From positions 1-64,000 of the forward strand of contig CACOGC010000004.1 of the NCBI GenBank assembly GCA_902626645.1: a stretch of 64,000 nt of DNA, in the 5' to 3' direction. The notes under the pieces were generated by a model that did no database searches, had not been told where the DNA came from, and worked only from the letters and a program-made list of their open reading frames with translations. The position numbers and the translations under genes were made by a program. Positions 15,882-25,581 of the stretch are shown piece after piece. Numbering within the stretch: position 1 is the stretch's first letter; every line of letters starts with the position of its first letter. Source of the stretch: an uncultured Pelagibacteraceae bacterium. Its GTDB lineage: Bacteria; Pseudomonadota; Alphaproteobacteria; Pelagibacterales; Pelagibacteraceae.

Positions 15882-17240
15882 ATGTTTGAAAATTTGACAA
15901 ATAAATTTGAGGAAGTTTTTTCCTCTCTGAAAAAAGCCCCTTCGCTTGATGAGAGCCAAGTTGATGAAGGCCTTAGAGCTATTAGACAAGCCTTACTAGA
16001 GGCTGATGTATCACTTGAGGTCGCAAAAGAATTTATTGAAAAAGTTAAACCTAAAGCTTTAGGGCAAGAAATTATCAGATCTACATCTCCTGGTGATATG
16101 GTTGTGAAAATTGTTTATGACGAATTAGTTAATTTATTAGGTGAAAAAAACATTGATGTAAATTTAAATGCCGTTCCTCCCGTGCCAATGATGTTAGTTG
16201 GTCTACAAGGTTCAGGTAAAACTACCACTACTGCTAAGCTTGCAAGATATTTAGAAAATGCAAAGAAAAAGAAGGTAATGATGGTCAGCTTAGATATTTA
16301 TAGACCAGCTGCACAAGAACAGTTGAAATCTTTAGGTGAGCAAAATAATATCTTAACTTTACCAATTATAGAGGGTCAACAACCAGCAGATATTTGTCAG
16401 AGAGCAATAAGTGCTGCAAATTTAAATGGTGCCGACATTATCTTATTTGATACAGCTGGCAGAACACAAATAGATCTTCAAATGATGAGTGAAATAAAGC
16501 AGATTGAAAATATAATCAATCCTGCAGAAACTTTTTTAGTTGCAGACTCCTTAACCGGTCAAGTTGCAGCATCGGTTGCAAAAGAATTTAAAAATACTGT
16601 AGGTTTATCAGGAATTATTTTAACAAGAGCTGATGGTGATGCCAGAGGTGGTGCCGCGGTAAGTATGAAATTTGTATCAAAGGTTCCAATAAAGTTTTTA
16701 GGGGTAGGAGAAAAGATTGAAAATTTTGAGGTGTTTCATCCTGATAGGATTGCAAATCGAATTCTTGGAATGGGAGATATTGTATCTCTAGTTGAAAAAG
16801 CAGCACAGGATTTAGGTGAAGAAAATATAAAAAAAACAGAAGAGAATTTAAAAAAGGGACAATTCTCAATGCAAGATTATTTAACACAATTAAGACAGAT
16901 GAAAAAAATGGGTGGAATAGAAGGCATTATGTCTTTTATGCCTGGGATTTCTAAAGTGAAATCACAAATGGATGCTGCGGGTATTGACGAGAGTGTTATC
17001 ACAAAGAACGAGGCTATAATTTTATCGATGACAAAAAAGGAAAGAGAGAACCCAAAAATAATTGATGGTTCTAGAAAAAAAAGAATTGCTAATGGTTCTG
17101 GAACTGATCCAGCCACTATCAATAAATTGTTAAAACAATTTAAAATGATGTCTGAAATGATGAAAAAGATGTCTAAAGGAAATCTGAAAGGTATGTCTGA
17201 TAAAGGAATACCTCCAGAACTATTTAATCAATTAAAATAA
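15882..17240 (+). CDS. ffh: Signal recognition particle protein Ffh (SRP54)
   Basis: I chose ATG 15882 (MFENLTNKFEEVF), the standard Ffh start; an in-frame GTG at 15855 would lie inside the leader RNA. The 452-residue protein has the N domain, the GTPase P-loop GLQGSGKTTT, DTAGR, TRADGDARGG, and a C-terminal methionine-rich M domain (MSEMMKKMSKGN). Ffh binds signal sequences and 4.5S RNA and delivers ribosomes to FtsY. It heads a unit with rpsP, trmD and rplS. Expression is probably controlled through the structured leader, whose closing stem ends 11 bases before the start. Confidence 0.97.
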   Translation: MFENLTNKFEEVFSSLKKAPSLDESQVDEGLRAIRQALLEADVSLEVAKEFIEKVKPKALGQEIIRSTSPGDMVVKIVYDELVNLLGEKNIDVNLNAVPPVPMMLVGLQGSGKTTTTAKLARYLENAKKKKVMMVSLDIYRPAAQEQLKSLGEQNNILTLPIIEGQQPADICQRAISAANLNGADIILFDTAGRTQIDLQMMSEIKQIENIINPAETFLVADSLTGQVAASVAKEFKNTVGLSGIILTRADGDARGGAAVSMKFVSKVPIKFLGVGEKIENFEVFHPDRIANRILGMGDIVSLVEKAAQDLGEENIKKTEENLKKGQFSMQDYLTQLRQMKKMGGIEGIMSFMPGISKVKSQMDAAGIDESVITKNEAIILSMTKKERENPKIIDGSRKKRIANGSGTDPATINKLLKQFKMMSEMMKKMSKGNLKGMSDKGIPPELFNQLK

Positions 17241-17242
17241 AA

Positions 17243-17248
17243 AAGGAG
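17243..17248 (+). promoter_or_regulatory. Shine-Dalgarno site of rpsP
   Basis: AAGGAG lies five bases before ATG 17254, an optimal ribosome binding site in a genome segment where most starts have none. It supports both the start and high translation of S16. Confidence 0.7.
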
Positions 17249-17253
17249 AGTAA

Positions 17254-17751
17254 ATGTTAAAACTTAGATTATCAAGAGGCGGAACGAAAAAGAGACCAGT
17301 CTACAAAGTTGTTGTAGCTGATAGTCGTTTTGCAAGAGATGGACGTTTCATAGAAAAAGTTGGTTTTTTTAATCCCCTACTACCTAAAGAAAAAAAAGAA
17401 CGAATAGGATTAGAGGCTGAAAGAATTAAATATTGGTTAGGCCAAGGTGCACAACCGACAACAAGAGTAGCAAGAATCTTGGGTGAAAATGAGTTAATGC
17501 CAATGCCCGCTAATGGTAATAATCCTCAAAAGGCTATTCCAAAAAAAGATAGAAAAAAAGAAGGGTCTGATGATGCTAAAAAGGAAGATGTTGCAAAAGC
17601 AGACGCGGCACCGGCAGATGGAGCAAAAAAAGAAGAAGCTCCAAAAGTAGAAGCTAAAAAGGAAGAAGCTCCAAAAGTAGAAGCTAAAAAGGAAGAAGCT
17701 CCAAAAGCAGAAGCTAAAAAGGAAGAAGCTCCAAAAGAGGAGAAAAAGTAA
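17254..17751 (+). CDS. rpsP: 30S ribosomal protein S16 with long repetitive C-terminal tail
   Basis: The first ~90 residues are a normal S16 ([20 protein letters not shown], then [11 protein letters not shown]). S16 is a primary 16S rRNA-binding protein needed for 30S assembly. The protein is 165 residues, roughly twice the usual length, because of a tail of Lys, Glu, Ala and Pro. The tail includes three near-perfect copies of a ten-residue unit ([10 protein letters not shown]) encoded by 30-base DNA repeats. The tail is probably disordered. rplS two genes on has a similar tail. rimM, usually between rpsP and trmD, is absent. Confidence 0.96.
   Translation: MLKLRLSRGGTKKRPVYKVVVADSRFARDGRFIEKVGFFNPLLPKEKKERIGLEAERIKYWLGQGAQPTTRVARILGENELMPMPANGNNPQKAIPKKDRKKEGSDDAKKEDVAKADAAPADGAKKEEAPKVEAKKEEAPKVEAKKEEAPKAEAKKEEAPKEEKK
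17632..17737 (+). repeat. Tandem 30-base repeat in the rpsP tail
   Basis: Units 17641-17670, 17671-17700 and 17701-17730 are near identical (ccaaaagtagaagctaaaaa followed by ggaagaagct), with partial copies at both ends. The only base change between full units is t to c, turning a Val codon into Ala. The period is a multiple of three, so copy number can change without breaking the frame. Confidence 0.95.
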
Positions 17752-17765
17752 TTTAAGGTTTACTT

Positions 17766-18452
17766 ATGTTAAAGACACAAGTGCTAACACTTTATCCAGA
17801 AATTTTTCCTGGTCCGCTAAACAAAGGATTATATGGAAAAGCAATGGCTAAAAAGATATGGAGTCTTAATGTAGTAAACATAAGAGATGCAGCAACAGAT
17901 AAACACAAAACTGTTGATGATACTCCATATGGTGGTGGATCAGGTATGCTGTTAAAACCAGACATTCTAGCAAAATCAATTGATAAAAATATCCAAAAAG
18001 GGGAAAGGATTTTTTATCTTTCGCCAAAAGGTAAAAAATTTGATCAAAGACTTGCTCAAGATTTATCTAAAGTAAAATCATTCACTTTAATTTGCGGACA
18101 TTTCGAAGGTGTTGATGAAAGAGTATTATCCACAAGAAATATTGAGGAAATAAGTATAGGAGATTATGTGCTTTCTGGTGGGGAAACAGCTGCTCTTGTA
18201 GTTCTTGATAGTGTGTTAAGACTTTTGCCTGGAGTTTTAGGTAATGATAAATCCTCTTCTGAGGAAACTTTTGAAAATGGTCTTTTAGAGTATCCCCAAT
18301 ATACAAAACCTCAAATTTGGGAGGAAAAATCAGTACCAGATGTCTTATTATCAGGGGATCATAGCAAAATTAAAGACTGGCGTTTATCTCAATCTGAGGC
18401 TATAACACGCGTCCGAAGACCAGATTTGTGGCAAAAATATAAGAAAAATTAA
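17766..18452 (+). CDS. trmD: tRNA (guanine-N1)-methyltransferase TrmD
   Basis: 228 residues of the SPOUT-class enzyme that makes m1G37 in tRNAs with a G at position 36, preventing +1 frameshifts. Visible motifs include [12 protein letters not shown], the [12 protein letters not shown] loop, the SAM-knot segments [13 protein letters not shown] and [11 protein letters not shown], and the C-terminal [17 protein letters not shown]. It follows rpsP by 14 bases and precedes rplS, the usual ffh-rpsP-trmD-rplS order except that rimM is missing. Confidence 0.97.
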   Translation: MLKTQVLTLYPEIFPGPLNKGLYGKAMAKKIWSLNVVNIRDAATDKHKTVDDTPYGGGSGMLLKPDILAKSIDKNIQKGERIFYLSPKGKKFDQRLAQDLSKVKSFTLICGHFEGVDERVLSTRNIEEISIGDYVLSGGETAALVVLDSVLRLLPGVLGNDKSSSEETFENGLLEYPQYTKPQIWEEKSVPDVLLSGDHSKIKDWRLSQSEAITRVRRPDLWQKYKKN

Positions 18453-18468
18453 CTTGATAAATATTGAA

Positions 18469-19047
18469 ATGAAAACGATTGAAGAAATAAATCAACACAA
18501 TGTAAAAAAAATTCTATCGGAAAAAAAGATTCCAGAATTCTTTCCGGGTGATGTTGTTAAAGTTGGTGTAAGAATTACAGAGGGAAAAAAAGAGAGAATT
18601 CAGTATTTTGAAGGAGTATGTATTGCGAAAAAAAGCAGAGATTTAAATTCTTCTTTTACAGTTAGAAAGATTTCTTTTGGCGAAGGTGTTGAGAGAACAT
18701 TCCCACTATTTGGTACAGTAATTGATACAATTAAAGTCATTCGTTCAGGAAAAGTTAGAAGAGCCAAACTATATTACTTAAGAGACAGAACTGGTAAATC
18801 AGCTAGAATTGCAGAAAAAATAAGAAAAAAGATTGGTATTGATATAGATGTAAAACCAGAAACAGTAACTGAGGAAAATTTAGCTCCTGTTTCAACAGAG
18901 GTATCTAATAATAAAGAAGATGCAACTAAGGCAGAGGCAAAGAAAGAAGAAACTCCTAAAGAAGAGCCAAAAAAAGAAGAAACAGCTAAAGTTGAACCAA
19001 AACCCAAAACTGAAGAAAAACTTGAAACTTCTCCAGAAAAAAAATAA
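18469..19047 (+). CDS. rplS: 50S ribosomal protein L19 with Lys/Glu-rich C-terminal tail
   Basis: I chose ATG 18469 ([12 protein letters not shown]), which fits the L19 N-terminus; a TTG at 18454 would add five residues. The first ~115 residues are a normal L19 ([41 protein letters not shown]). L19 lies at the 30S-50S interface. The protein is 192 residues, with an extra ~70-residue tail of low complexity ([18 protein letters not shown]) much like that on S16. The shared tail style suggests a common property such as disorder or a charge effect rather than rRNA contact. Confidence 0.95.
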   Translation: MKTIEEINQHNVKKILSEKKIPEFFPGDVVKVGVRITEGKKERIQYFEGVCIAKKSRDLNSSFTVRKISFGEGVERTFPLFGTVIDTIKVIRSGKVRRAKLYYLRDRTGKSARIAEKIRKKIGIDIDVKPETVTEENLAPVSTEVSNNKEDATKAEAKKEETPKEEPKKEETAKVEPKPKTEEKLETSPEKK

Positions 19048-19058
19048 TTTTTTTTTCA

Positions 19059-20462
19059 ATGCCTAATACTCTTTACGACAAAATTTGGAAAGAACACTTA
19101 GTTGATCAGCAAGATGATGGTACAGCTTTATTATTTGTTGATAGGCATCTCGTTCATGAAGTGACTAGTCCACAAGCATTTGAAGGTTTACGAAATTCTA
19201 AAAGAAGAGTAAGACATCCAAAGCTTACATTGGCCGTTGCAGATCACAACGTTCCAACTACTGATAGAACTAATGGTATTTCAGATAATGAATCCAAAAT
19301 TCAAGTTGATACATTAGAAAAGAATTGCAAGGAATTTGACATCCAACTTTTTGGAATGGAGGATAAGCGTCAAGGTATAGTTCATATAATTGGGCCCGAA
19401 CAAGGATTTACTCAACCTGGAACAGTTATAGTTTGCGGAGATAGTCATACGGCTACACATGGAGCGTTTGGTGCTTTGGCATTTGGAATAGGCACCTCAG
19501 AGGTTGAACATGTGTTAGCGACACAAACTTTAGTGCAAAAAAAAGCAAAAAACTTCAGAATTAATGTTAATGGAAAACTTCCGTTAGGTGTTACTTCAAA
19601 GGATGTAATTTTACAAATAATTGGAAAAATAGGTACAGCAGGCGGAACAGGATGTGTTATTGAGTATGCTGGCGATTTAATCAGATCATTGAGTGTTGAG
19701 CAAAGAATGACTATATGCAACATGACTATAGAGGGTGGAGCAAGAGCAGGCTTGATTGCACCAGACGAAAAAATTTTTAAGTATTTGGAAGGAAAACCTA
19801 TGTCACCCAAAGGTGAAAAATGGGATAAAGCTTTAGCATATTGGAGAAGTTTGAAATCCGATGACAGCGCAAATTTTGATAAAGAAATAAGTCTTCAAGC
19901 TAATGAAATTTCACCAATGATTACTTGGGGAACTTCACCTCAAGATGTCATTACTATTGAGGAGAAAGTCCCAAACCCGATCAATGAAAAGGATGAGGAT
20001 AGAAAAAACTCTATTGAAAGAGCTTTGAAATATATGGGTTTAAAACCTGATATGGCTGCAAAAGATATTAAGATAGATAAGGTTTTTATAGGGAGTTGCA
20101 CAAATGGGAGGATTGAAGACTTAAGAGAAGCAGCAAAGATTTTAAAAGATAAAAAAATTGCCTCTCATGTTCATGCAATGGTTGTTCCAGGGTCTGGTTT
20201 AGTGAAAGAACAAGCAGAGCAAGAGGGTTTACATAAAATATTTGAAGAGTCAGGTTTTGAATGGAGAGAACCAGGATGTTCTATGTGTTTAGCAATGAAT
20301 GCTGATAAATTAAAACCAGAGCAAAGATGTGCATCAACATCAAACAGAAATTTTGAGGGACGACAAGGTAGAGGGGGAAGAACACACCTTGTCAGCCCAG
20401 GGATGGCAGCTGCAGCAGCAATTTCTGGAAATTTGGACGATGTAAGAAAGTATCAAAATTAA
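19059..20462 (+). CDS. leuC: 3-isopropylmalate dehydratase large subunit LeuC
   Basis: 467 residues of the aconitase superfamily. The cysteines that hold the 4Fe-4S cluster are in IGSCTNGR and in the CxxC of [24 protein letters not shown] and the C-terminal [18 protein letters not shown] are also diagnostic. With LeuD it isomerises 2-isopropylmalate to 3-isopropylmalate in leucine synthesis, in the cytoplasm. It begins 11 bases after rplS and overlaps leuD by one base (TAATG), so leuCDB form a coupled unit. Confidence 0.97.
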   Translation: MPNTLYDKIWKEHLVDQQDDGTALLFVDRHLVHEVTSPQAFEGLRNSKRRVRHPKLTLAVADHNVPTTDRTNGISDNESKIQVDTLEKNCKEFDIQLFGMEDKRQGIVHIIGPEQGFTQPGTVIVCGDSHTATHGAFGALAFGIGTSEVEHVLATQTLVQKKAKNFRINVNGKLPLGVTSKDVILQIIGKIGTAGGTGCVIEYAGDLIRSLSVEQRMTICNMTIEGGARAGLIAPDEKIFKYLEGKPMSPKGEKWDKALAYWRSLKSDDSANFDKEISLQANEISPMITWGTSPQDVITIEEKVPNPINEKDEDRKNSIERALKYMGLKPDMAAKDIKIDKVFIGSCTNGRIEDLREAAKILKDKKIASHVHAMVVPGSGLVKEQAEQEGLHKIFEESGFEWREPGCSMCLAMNADKLKPEQRCASTSNRNFEGRQGRGGRTHLVSPGMAAAAAISGNLDDVRKYQN

Positions 20463-21067
20463 TGCAAAAATTTTCCACATTAAAAAGTATTCCAGCATAT
20501 TTACCAATAGTAAATATAGATACTGATATGATTATTCCAAAACAGTTTTTAAAAACAATTAAAAGAACTGGACTTGGAAAAAATTTATTTTTTGAAATGA
20601 GGTATGATGATAACGGAAATAAAATAAGTGACTTTATATTAAATCAAGATCCATTTACAAATTCAAAAATACTTATAGCAGGAAAAAACTTTGGTTGTGG
20701 ATCCTCAAGAGAACACGCCCCTTGGGCATTACTAGATTTTGGTATTACATGTGTAATTAGCTCAAGTTTTGCTGATATTTTTTATAGCAATTGTTTTAAA
20801 AATGGAATTTTACCAATTATTGTTGATGAGGAAAAAATAAAAGAGTTGTCAGAATATGCTAATAGAAAAGAGGAAATTTCAGTAGACCTTAACGAAGAAA
20901 AAATAGTTTATGGTAATAATGAAATAAAATTTAAAATAGACTCCTTTAAAAAGAAATGTCTTCTAGAAGGATTAGATGATATTGCACTATCTTTAAACAA
21001 GTCTGATAAGATTAAAAGTTTTGAGCAAAAATTAAAAAGCTCTAAGCCATGGATTATAAGTGATTAA
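20462..21067 (+). CDS. leuD: 3-isopropylmalate dehydratase small subunit LeuD
   Basis: 201 residues. This is the swivel domain that completes the isopropylmalate isomerase active site. Landmarks are [30 protein letters not shown] and [16 protein letters not shown]. The start shares a base with the leuC stop, and the end overlaps leuB by eight bases. The length is normal for the family. Confidence 0.97.
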   Translation: MQKFSTLKSIPAYLPIVNIDTDMIIPKQFLKTIKRTGLGKNLFFEMRYDDNGNKISDFILNQDPFTNSKILIAGKNFGCGSSREHAPWALLDFGITCVISSSFADIFYSNCFKNGILPIIVDEEKIKELSEYANRKEEISVDLNEEKIVYGNNEIKFKIDSFKKKCLLEGLDDIALSLNKSDKIKSFEQKLKSSKPWIISD

Positions 21068-22166
21068 GGTTAAAAAGAGAAAGATACTATTACTTCCTGG
21101 AGATGGTATTGGTCCTGAAGTTATTGGTGAAGTAAAAAAAATTATCAGTTGGTTCAATGATAAAAAGTCTCTAGATTTTGAAATTGATGAAGATTTAGCG
21201 GGAGGATGCTCTTACGACAAGCATGGTACACCGATTACAGATGAGGTTTTTTACAAGGCACTAGAAAGTGCAGTGGTTATGTTGGGTGCTGTTGGAGGAC
21301 CAAAATGGGATAATGTTGAGTTTTCAAAAAAACCTGAAAGAGCACTTTTAAAACTAAGAAAAGAGTTAAAATTGTTTGCTAATTTGAGACCAGCAATATG
21401 TTTTAAACAATTAGTTGATGCCTCAACATTAAAACCTGAAATTGTCTCAGGTTTAGATATTATGATTGTTAGAGAGCTAACAGGAGGAATATATTTTGGT
21501 GAACCTAGAGGAATTAAACCAATAGAAAATGGGGAAAGAAAAGGAATTAATACTCATACTTATACAAGCAATGAGATTATAAGAGTAGCTAGGGTTGCTT
21601 TTGATTTAGCAAAAAAAAGATCAAATAAAGTAACTTCTTGTGAAAAATCAAATGTAATGGAAGCAGGTCAACTTTGGAAAGAAGAGGTTCAAGCATTACA
21701 CGATAAAGAATTTAAAGACGTTGAATTAAGTCATATGCTTGCAGACAATTGTGCTATGCAGTTGCTGAGAAATCCAAAGCAATTTGATGTAATTGTAACA
21801 GATAATTTATTCGGAGATATGTTATCTGACCAGGCCTCAATGTTAACAGGATCATTAGGACTCTTGCCTTCCGCATCTTTAGGTGCAAAAAATAAAGATG
21901 GAGAGATGAGGGCAATGTATGAGCCTATTCATGGCTCAGCTCCAGATATAGCTGGTAAAAGTATTGCTAATCCGATAGCTACAATTCTTAGTTTTGCAAT
22001 GGCTTTGAGGTATTCATTAGATTTAGATAAAGAGGCAGAAGCTCTGGAAAAAGCTGTTCAAGATGTATTAAATGATGGTTTAAGAACTAAGGACATTTTA
22101 TCAAAAGGTACAAAAGAGGTGACTACATCACAAATGGGTGATGCGATCATTTCAAAATTGCAATAA
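21060..22166 (+). CDS. leuB: 3-isopropylmalate dehydrogenase LeuB
   Basis: 368 residues of the isocitrate/isopropylmalate dehydrogenase family. [10 protein letters not shown] opens the fold; [20 protein letters not shown], the metal-binding [15 protein letters not shown] and the NAD-binding [10 protein letters not shown] are all present. It oxidises and decarboxylates 3-isopropylmalate to 4-methyl-2-oxopentanoate using NAD. The start is a GTG overlapping the leuD end, which supports coupling. Last gene of the leuCDB unit; a 26-base AT-rich gap follows. Confidence 0.97.
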   Translation: MIKVKKRKILLLPGDGIGPEVIGEVKKIISWFNDKKSLDFEIDEDLAGGCSYDKHGTPITDEVFYKALESAVVMLGAVGGPKWDNVEFSKKPERALLKLRKELKLFANLRPAICFKQLVDASTLKPEIVSGLDIMIVRELTGGIYFGEPRGIKPIENGERKGINTHTYTSNEIIRVARVAFDLAKKRSNKVTSCEKSNVMEAGQLWKEEVQALHDKEFKDVELSHMLADNCAMQLLRNPKQFDVIVTDNLFGDMLSDQASMLTGSLGLLPSASLGAKNKDGEMRAMYEPIHGSAPDIAGKSIANPIATILSFAMALRYSLDLDKEAEALEKAVQDVLNDGLRTKDILSKGTKEVTTSQMGDAIISKLQ

Positions 22167-22192
22167 TTAATTAATTATTTTAAAATCAAACT

Positions 22193-23956
22193 ATGCCAAC
22201 TTATACCGCACCTGTTGAAGATATGATGTTTCTTTTTGAAAAATTAAGAAACAACAAAGAGTATAATGAATTAGAAAAATATAAAGAAGTTACTCCAGAT
22301 TTAGTCAAAGATATTTTACAAGAAGCAGCAAAAATAAATCAAAATTTAATTTTACCATTGGCTAAAGTTGGTGATGAAAATCCTGCAATTTTAGAAAATG
22401 GGGTTGTTAGAACTCCTCCGGGTTACAAAGAGGCTTACAAAAAATATATTGAAGATGGTTGGACTTCTTTAACATGTGATCCAAAATATGGGGGGCAAGG
22501 TATGCCAAAAACTGTGAGCGCATTTTTTGACGAAATGCTATCCTCTGCTAGCCTTTCTTTTAAACTCTATAGTGAACTTAGTATTGGTGCTTATAATTGT
22601 ATTAATCATCATGCTAGTGATGAAATAAAAAATAGATATTTACCAAAAATTGTAGAAGGTAAGTGGAGTGGAACAATGTGCTTAACTGAGCCAGTATGTG
22701 GTACTGATTTAGGGCTACTAAAAACAAAGGCTAAAAAACAATCTGATGGTACATTCAAATTAACTGGACAGAAAATTTTTATTACTTCTGGTGATCACGA
22801 TTTAACTGAAAATATTATTCATTTGGTTTTAGCAAGAGTAGATGACTCTCCGGCTGGCACTAAAGGTATCAGCCTGTTTTTAGTTCCAAAGTTTATTGTA
22901 AAAGAAGATGGGAATGTCGGTCCAAGAAATGGAATATCAACTGGTTCTATCGAAACAAAAATGGGAATTAAAGGATCGGCAACTTGTGTTCTCAATTTTG
23001 ATGAAGCAACTGGTTACATGATTGGTGATAAGGAAAAGGGTTTGAGTGCAATGTTTACGATGATGAATCTTGAGAGAATCGTTGTTGGGATACAAGGTTT
23101 GGGTATATCAGAGATTGCTTATCAAAATTCACTTTCATATGCAAAAGAGAGAAAGCAAGGTAAGTCGAATAATTCAAAATCTAAAAATGGTGCTGATTTT
23201 ATAATTGAGCATGCGGATATTAGAAGATCGTTGTTAAATATGAAATCGATTATTGAGGGTGAGAGAGCCTTATGTTTTTGGTTATCCCAACAAACTGAGG
23301 TAAGCCTATATCATCCAGATGAAAAAGCCAAGCAAGAGGCATCTGATTATGTCTCATTAATGACCCCAGTAGTTAAATCCTTGTTTACAGATTTAGCGAT
23401 GGAAATCACTAGCGATGCAATGCAAATTTATGGTGGGTATGGTTATACTAAAGATCAAGGAATAGAGCAGTTGTATCGAGATAATAGAATCACACCAATT
23501 TACGAGGGTACGAATTCCGTGCAGGCTGCTGATTTAGTTTTTAGAAAATTATCAAATAAGAACGGGAATGTAATTAATAAATTTTTAGATCAGGTTAAAG
23601 ATGAATGTAATTCTGACAACGAAAAAATAAGACCATTCATCTCAGATTTTAATAATTATTTAGATATATTAAAAAAATTTAGTGATTGGATGATTGAGAA
23701 ATCTAAAACAGATAAAGATGATGTAAGTGCTGCTGCTAATGATTATCTTAAAACTCTCGGATTTGTTTCGATTGCTTATGCATGGATAAAAGTACTAGAG
23801 GTAAGTTTTAAAGATTATAATGAAAATAAAAACTTTTATGATGACAAAATCGATACTGCTAAGTTTTATTTTGATAAAGTTCTACCAAGAGCTGAACAAC
23901 ACTACAAATCAGCAATTTCTGGAAGCTCCAATATTATGAATTTTAAATTCAATTAA
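22193..23956 (+). CDS. dmdC: 3-methylmercaptopropionyl-CoA dehydrogenase, DmdC-like acyl-CoA dehydrogenase
   Basis: 587 residues: an acyl-CoA dehydrogenase core plus the extra C-terminal domain seen in DmdC-type enzymes. The FAD segment CLTEPVCGTDLG (about 163-174) and the catalytic base E438 in the PIYEGTN loop, after QIYGGYGYTKDQG, are clear. In DMSP demethylation DmdC oxidises methylmercaptopropionyl-CoA to methylthioacryloyl-CoA. The specific role is inferred from domain layout and from the adjacent ligase and DmdA; by sequence alone it could be another broad acyl-CoA dehydrogenase. Confidence 0.85.
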   Translation: MPTYTAPVEDMMFLFEKLRNNKEYNELEKYKEVTPDLVKDILQEAAKINQNLILPLAKVGDENPAILENGVVRTPPGYKEAYKKYIEDGWTSLTCDPKYGGQGMPKTVSAFFDEMLSSASLSFKLYSELSIGAYNCINHHASDEIKNRYLPKIVEGKWSGTMCLTEPVCGTDLGLLKTKAKKQSDGTFKLTGQKIFITSGDHDLTENIIHLVLARVDDSPAGTKGISLFLVPKFIVKEDGNVGPRNGISTGSIETKMGIKGSATCVLNFDEATGYMIGDKEKGLSAMFTMMNLERIVVGIQGLGISEIAYQNSLSYAKERKQGKSNNSKSKNGADFIIEHADIRRSLLNMKSIIEGERALCFWLSQQTEVSLYHPDEKAKQEASDYVSLMTPVVKSLFTDLAMEITSDAMQIYGGYGYTKDQGIEQLYRDNRITPIYEGTNSVQAADLVFRKLSNKNGNVINKFLDQVKDECNSDNEKIRPFISDFNNYLDILKKFSDWMIEKSKTDKDDVSAAANDYLKTLGFVSIAYAWIKVLEVSFKDYNENKNFYDDKIDTAKFYFDKVLPRAEQHYKSAISGSSNIMNFKFN

Positions 23957-25573
23957 ATGAGCCATTACGATACTAATTTAGATAAGAATAGTGCAAATTA
24001 TGTTCCTTTAACTCCTTTGACTTTTTTAAAGAGAGCTAAAGAGATTTATCCTGATTATGAAGCAATTATTTATGAAGATCGTAAATACACCTGGGCTGAT
24101 GTTTACAAACGTACTATTAAATTTGCAAGCGCCCTTAATAAAATTGGAATTAAAAAAGGAGATACTGTCTCATTTTTAGCTTTCAACACACCTGAGATTT
24201 TTGAGGGACATTATTCTGTTCCTATGTCTGGTGCAGTGTTAAATACAATTAACATAAGATTAGATGCTAAAACTATTGCTTATATTTTAGAACATAGTGA
24301 TGCTAAAGTTCTTGTTGTTGATAGACAATTACACATAGAAGTTAAAAAAGCGTTAAGCACTTTAAAAAAGAAAATTACAATTATTGATATAGTTGATGAA
24401 TTTGCAGACCAATCAAAGTGTGAAAAAATTGGTGATCTAGAATATGAAAGTTTTTTAAACACCGGTGATGAAAATTTTGATTGGAAAATGCCAGAGGATG
24501 AGTGGCAAGCAATATCTTTGAGCTATACATCTGGAACTACTGGAAACCCTAAAGGCGTTGTTTATCATCACCGAGGATCATATTTAATGTCCACGGGTAG
24601 TGCAGTTGCCTGGAACATGCCAAACAGACTCAATTTTTTAACTATCGTCCCAATGTTTCATTGCAATGGATGGGGTTATCCTTGGACTATACCTATGTTA
24701 AATGGAAGAACAATTTGTTTGAGAAATATAGATGTAAAAAAAATATTTGAATTAATAGACAAATATAATGTTACTCACTTTGGTGGAGCGCCTATTGTAC
24801 TAAATATGATAACTGGTGCACCAGAGTCTGATAGGAAAAAATTAAAGCAAAAAGTATACGTCCTTACTGCAGGAGCACCACCGCCAAGTATAATTTTTAA
24901 AAAAATGAAAGAACTTGGTTTTGAAGTTATGCATGTTTATGGATTAACTGAAACTTATGGACATGTAACTCAATGTGCGTGGAATGATGCTTGGAATGAC
25001 TTCGATGAGGAAAAGCAGAACGAAATTAAAGCAAGACAAGGAGTTAGATATCCTAATACAGAAGGGATTGCTGTGATGGATCCAGAAACAATGACTGAAG
25101 TTCCAAAAGATGGAAAGACGATCGGTGAAATAATGATTAAAGGAAATGTAGTCATGAAGGGTTATTTTAAGGATAAGGATGCTACAAATAAAGCGATGGC
25201 TGGTGGTTGGTTTCATTCTGGTGACTTAGCTGTCATGCATTCAGATGGATATGTAAAAATCCAGGATAGGTCTAAAGATATAATAATTTCTGGAGGTGAA
25301 AACATATCCTCTATAGAAATAGAAAATACTCTTGCAAAACATCCTTCAGTATCTATTGCAGCCGTTGTTGCTAAACCAGATGAAAAATGGGGAGAGGTAC
25401 CTTGTGCATTTATTGAGATGGTAAAGGATAAACCAACAACTGAGAAAGAATTAATTGGTTTTTGTAAAGAAACACTTGCAGGTTTCAAGGTGCCAAAACA
25501 AGTTGTTTTTTGTGAACTACCTAAAACATCGACAGGAAAAATTCAAAAATTTGAATTGAGAAAAAAATTTTAG
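23957..25573 (+). CDS. dmdB: 3-methylmercaptopropionyl-CoA ligase, DmdB-like
   Basis: 538 residues of the ANL adenylate-forming family. The AMP-binding loop SYTSGTTGNPKGV, the YGLTETYGHVT motif, SGGENISSIEIE and the C-terminal catalytic Lys in TSTGKIQKFELRK are all seen. DmdB activates 3-methylmercaptopropionate, the product of DmdA, to its CoA thioester using ATP. It abuts dmdC with no gap and is followed after eight bases by a hydrolase and then dmdA. Medium-chain acyl-CoA ligase is the fallback annotation if the context is ignored. Confidence 0.87.
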   Translation: MSHYDTNLDKNSANYVPLTPLTFLKRAKEIYPDYEAIIYEDRKYTWADVYKRTIKFASALNKIGIKKGDTVSFLAFNTPEIFEGHYSVPMSGAVLNTINIRLDAKTIAYILEHSDAKVLVVDRQLHIEVKKALSTLKKKITIIDIVDEFADQSKCEKIGDLEYESFLNTGDENFDWKMPEDEWQAISLSYTSGTTGNPKGVVYHHRGSYLMSTGSAVAWNMPNRLNFLTIVPMFHCNGWGYPWTIPMLNGRTICLRNIDVKKIFELIDKYNVTHFGGAPIVLNMITGAPESDRKKLKQKVYVLTAGAPPPSIIFKKMKELGFEVMHVYGLTETYGHVTQCAWNDAWNDFDEEKQNEIKARQGVRYPNTEGIAVMDPETMTEVPKDGKTIGEIMIKGNVVMKGYFKDKDATNKAMAGGWFHSGDLAVMHSDGYVKIQDRSKDIIISGGENISSIEIENTLAKHPSVSIAAVVAKPDEKWGEVPCAFIEMVKDKPTTEKELIGFCKETLAGFKVPKQVVFCELPKTSTGKIQKFELRKKF

Positions 25574-25581
25574 GTAATTGA

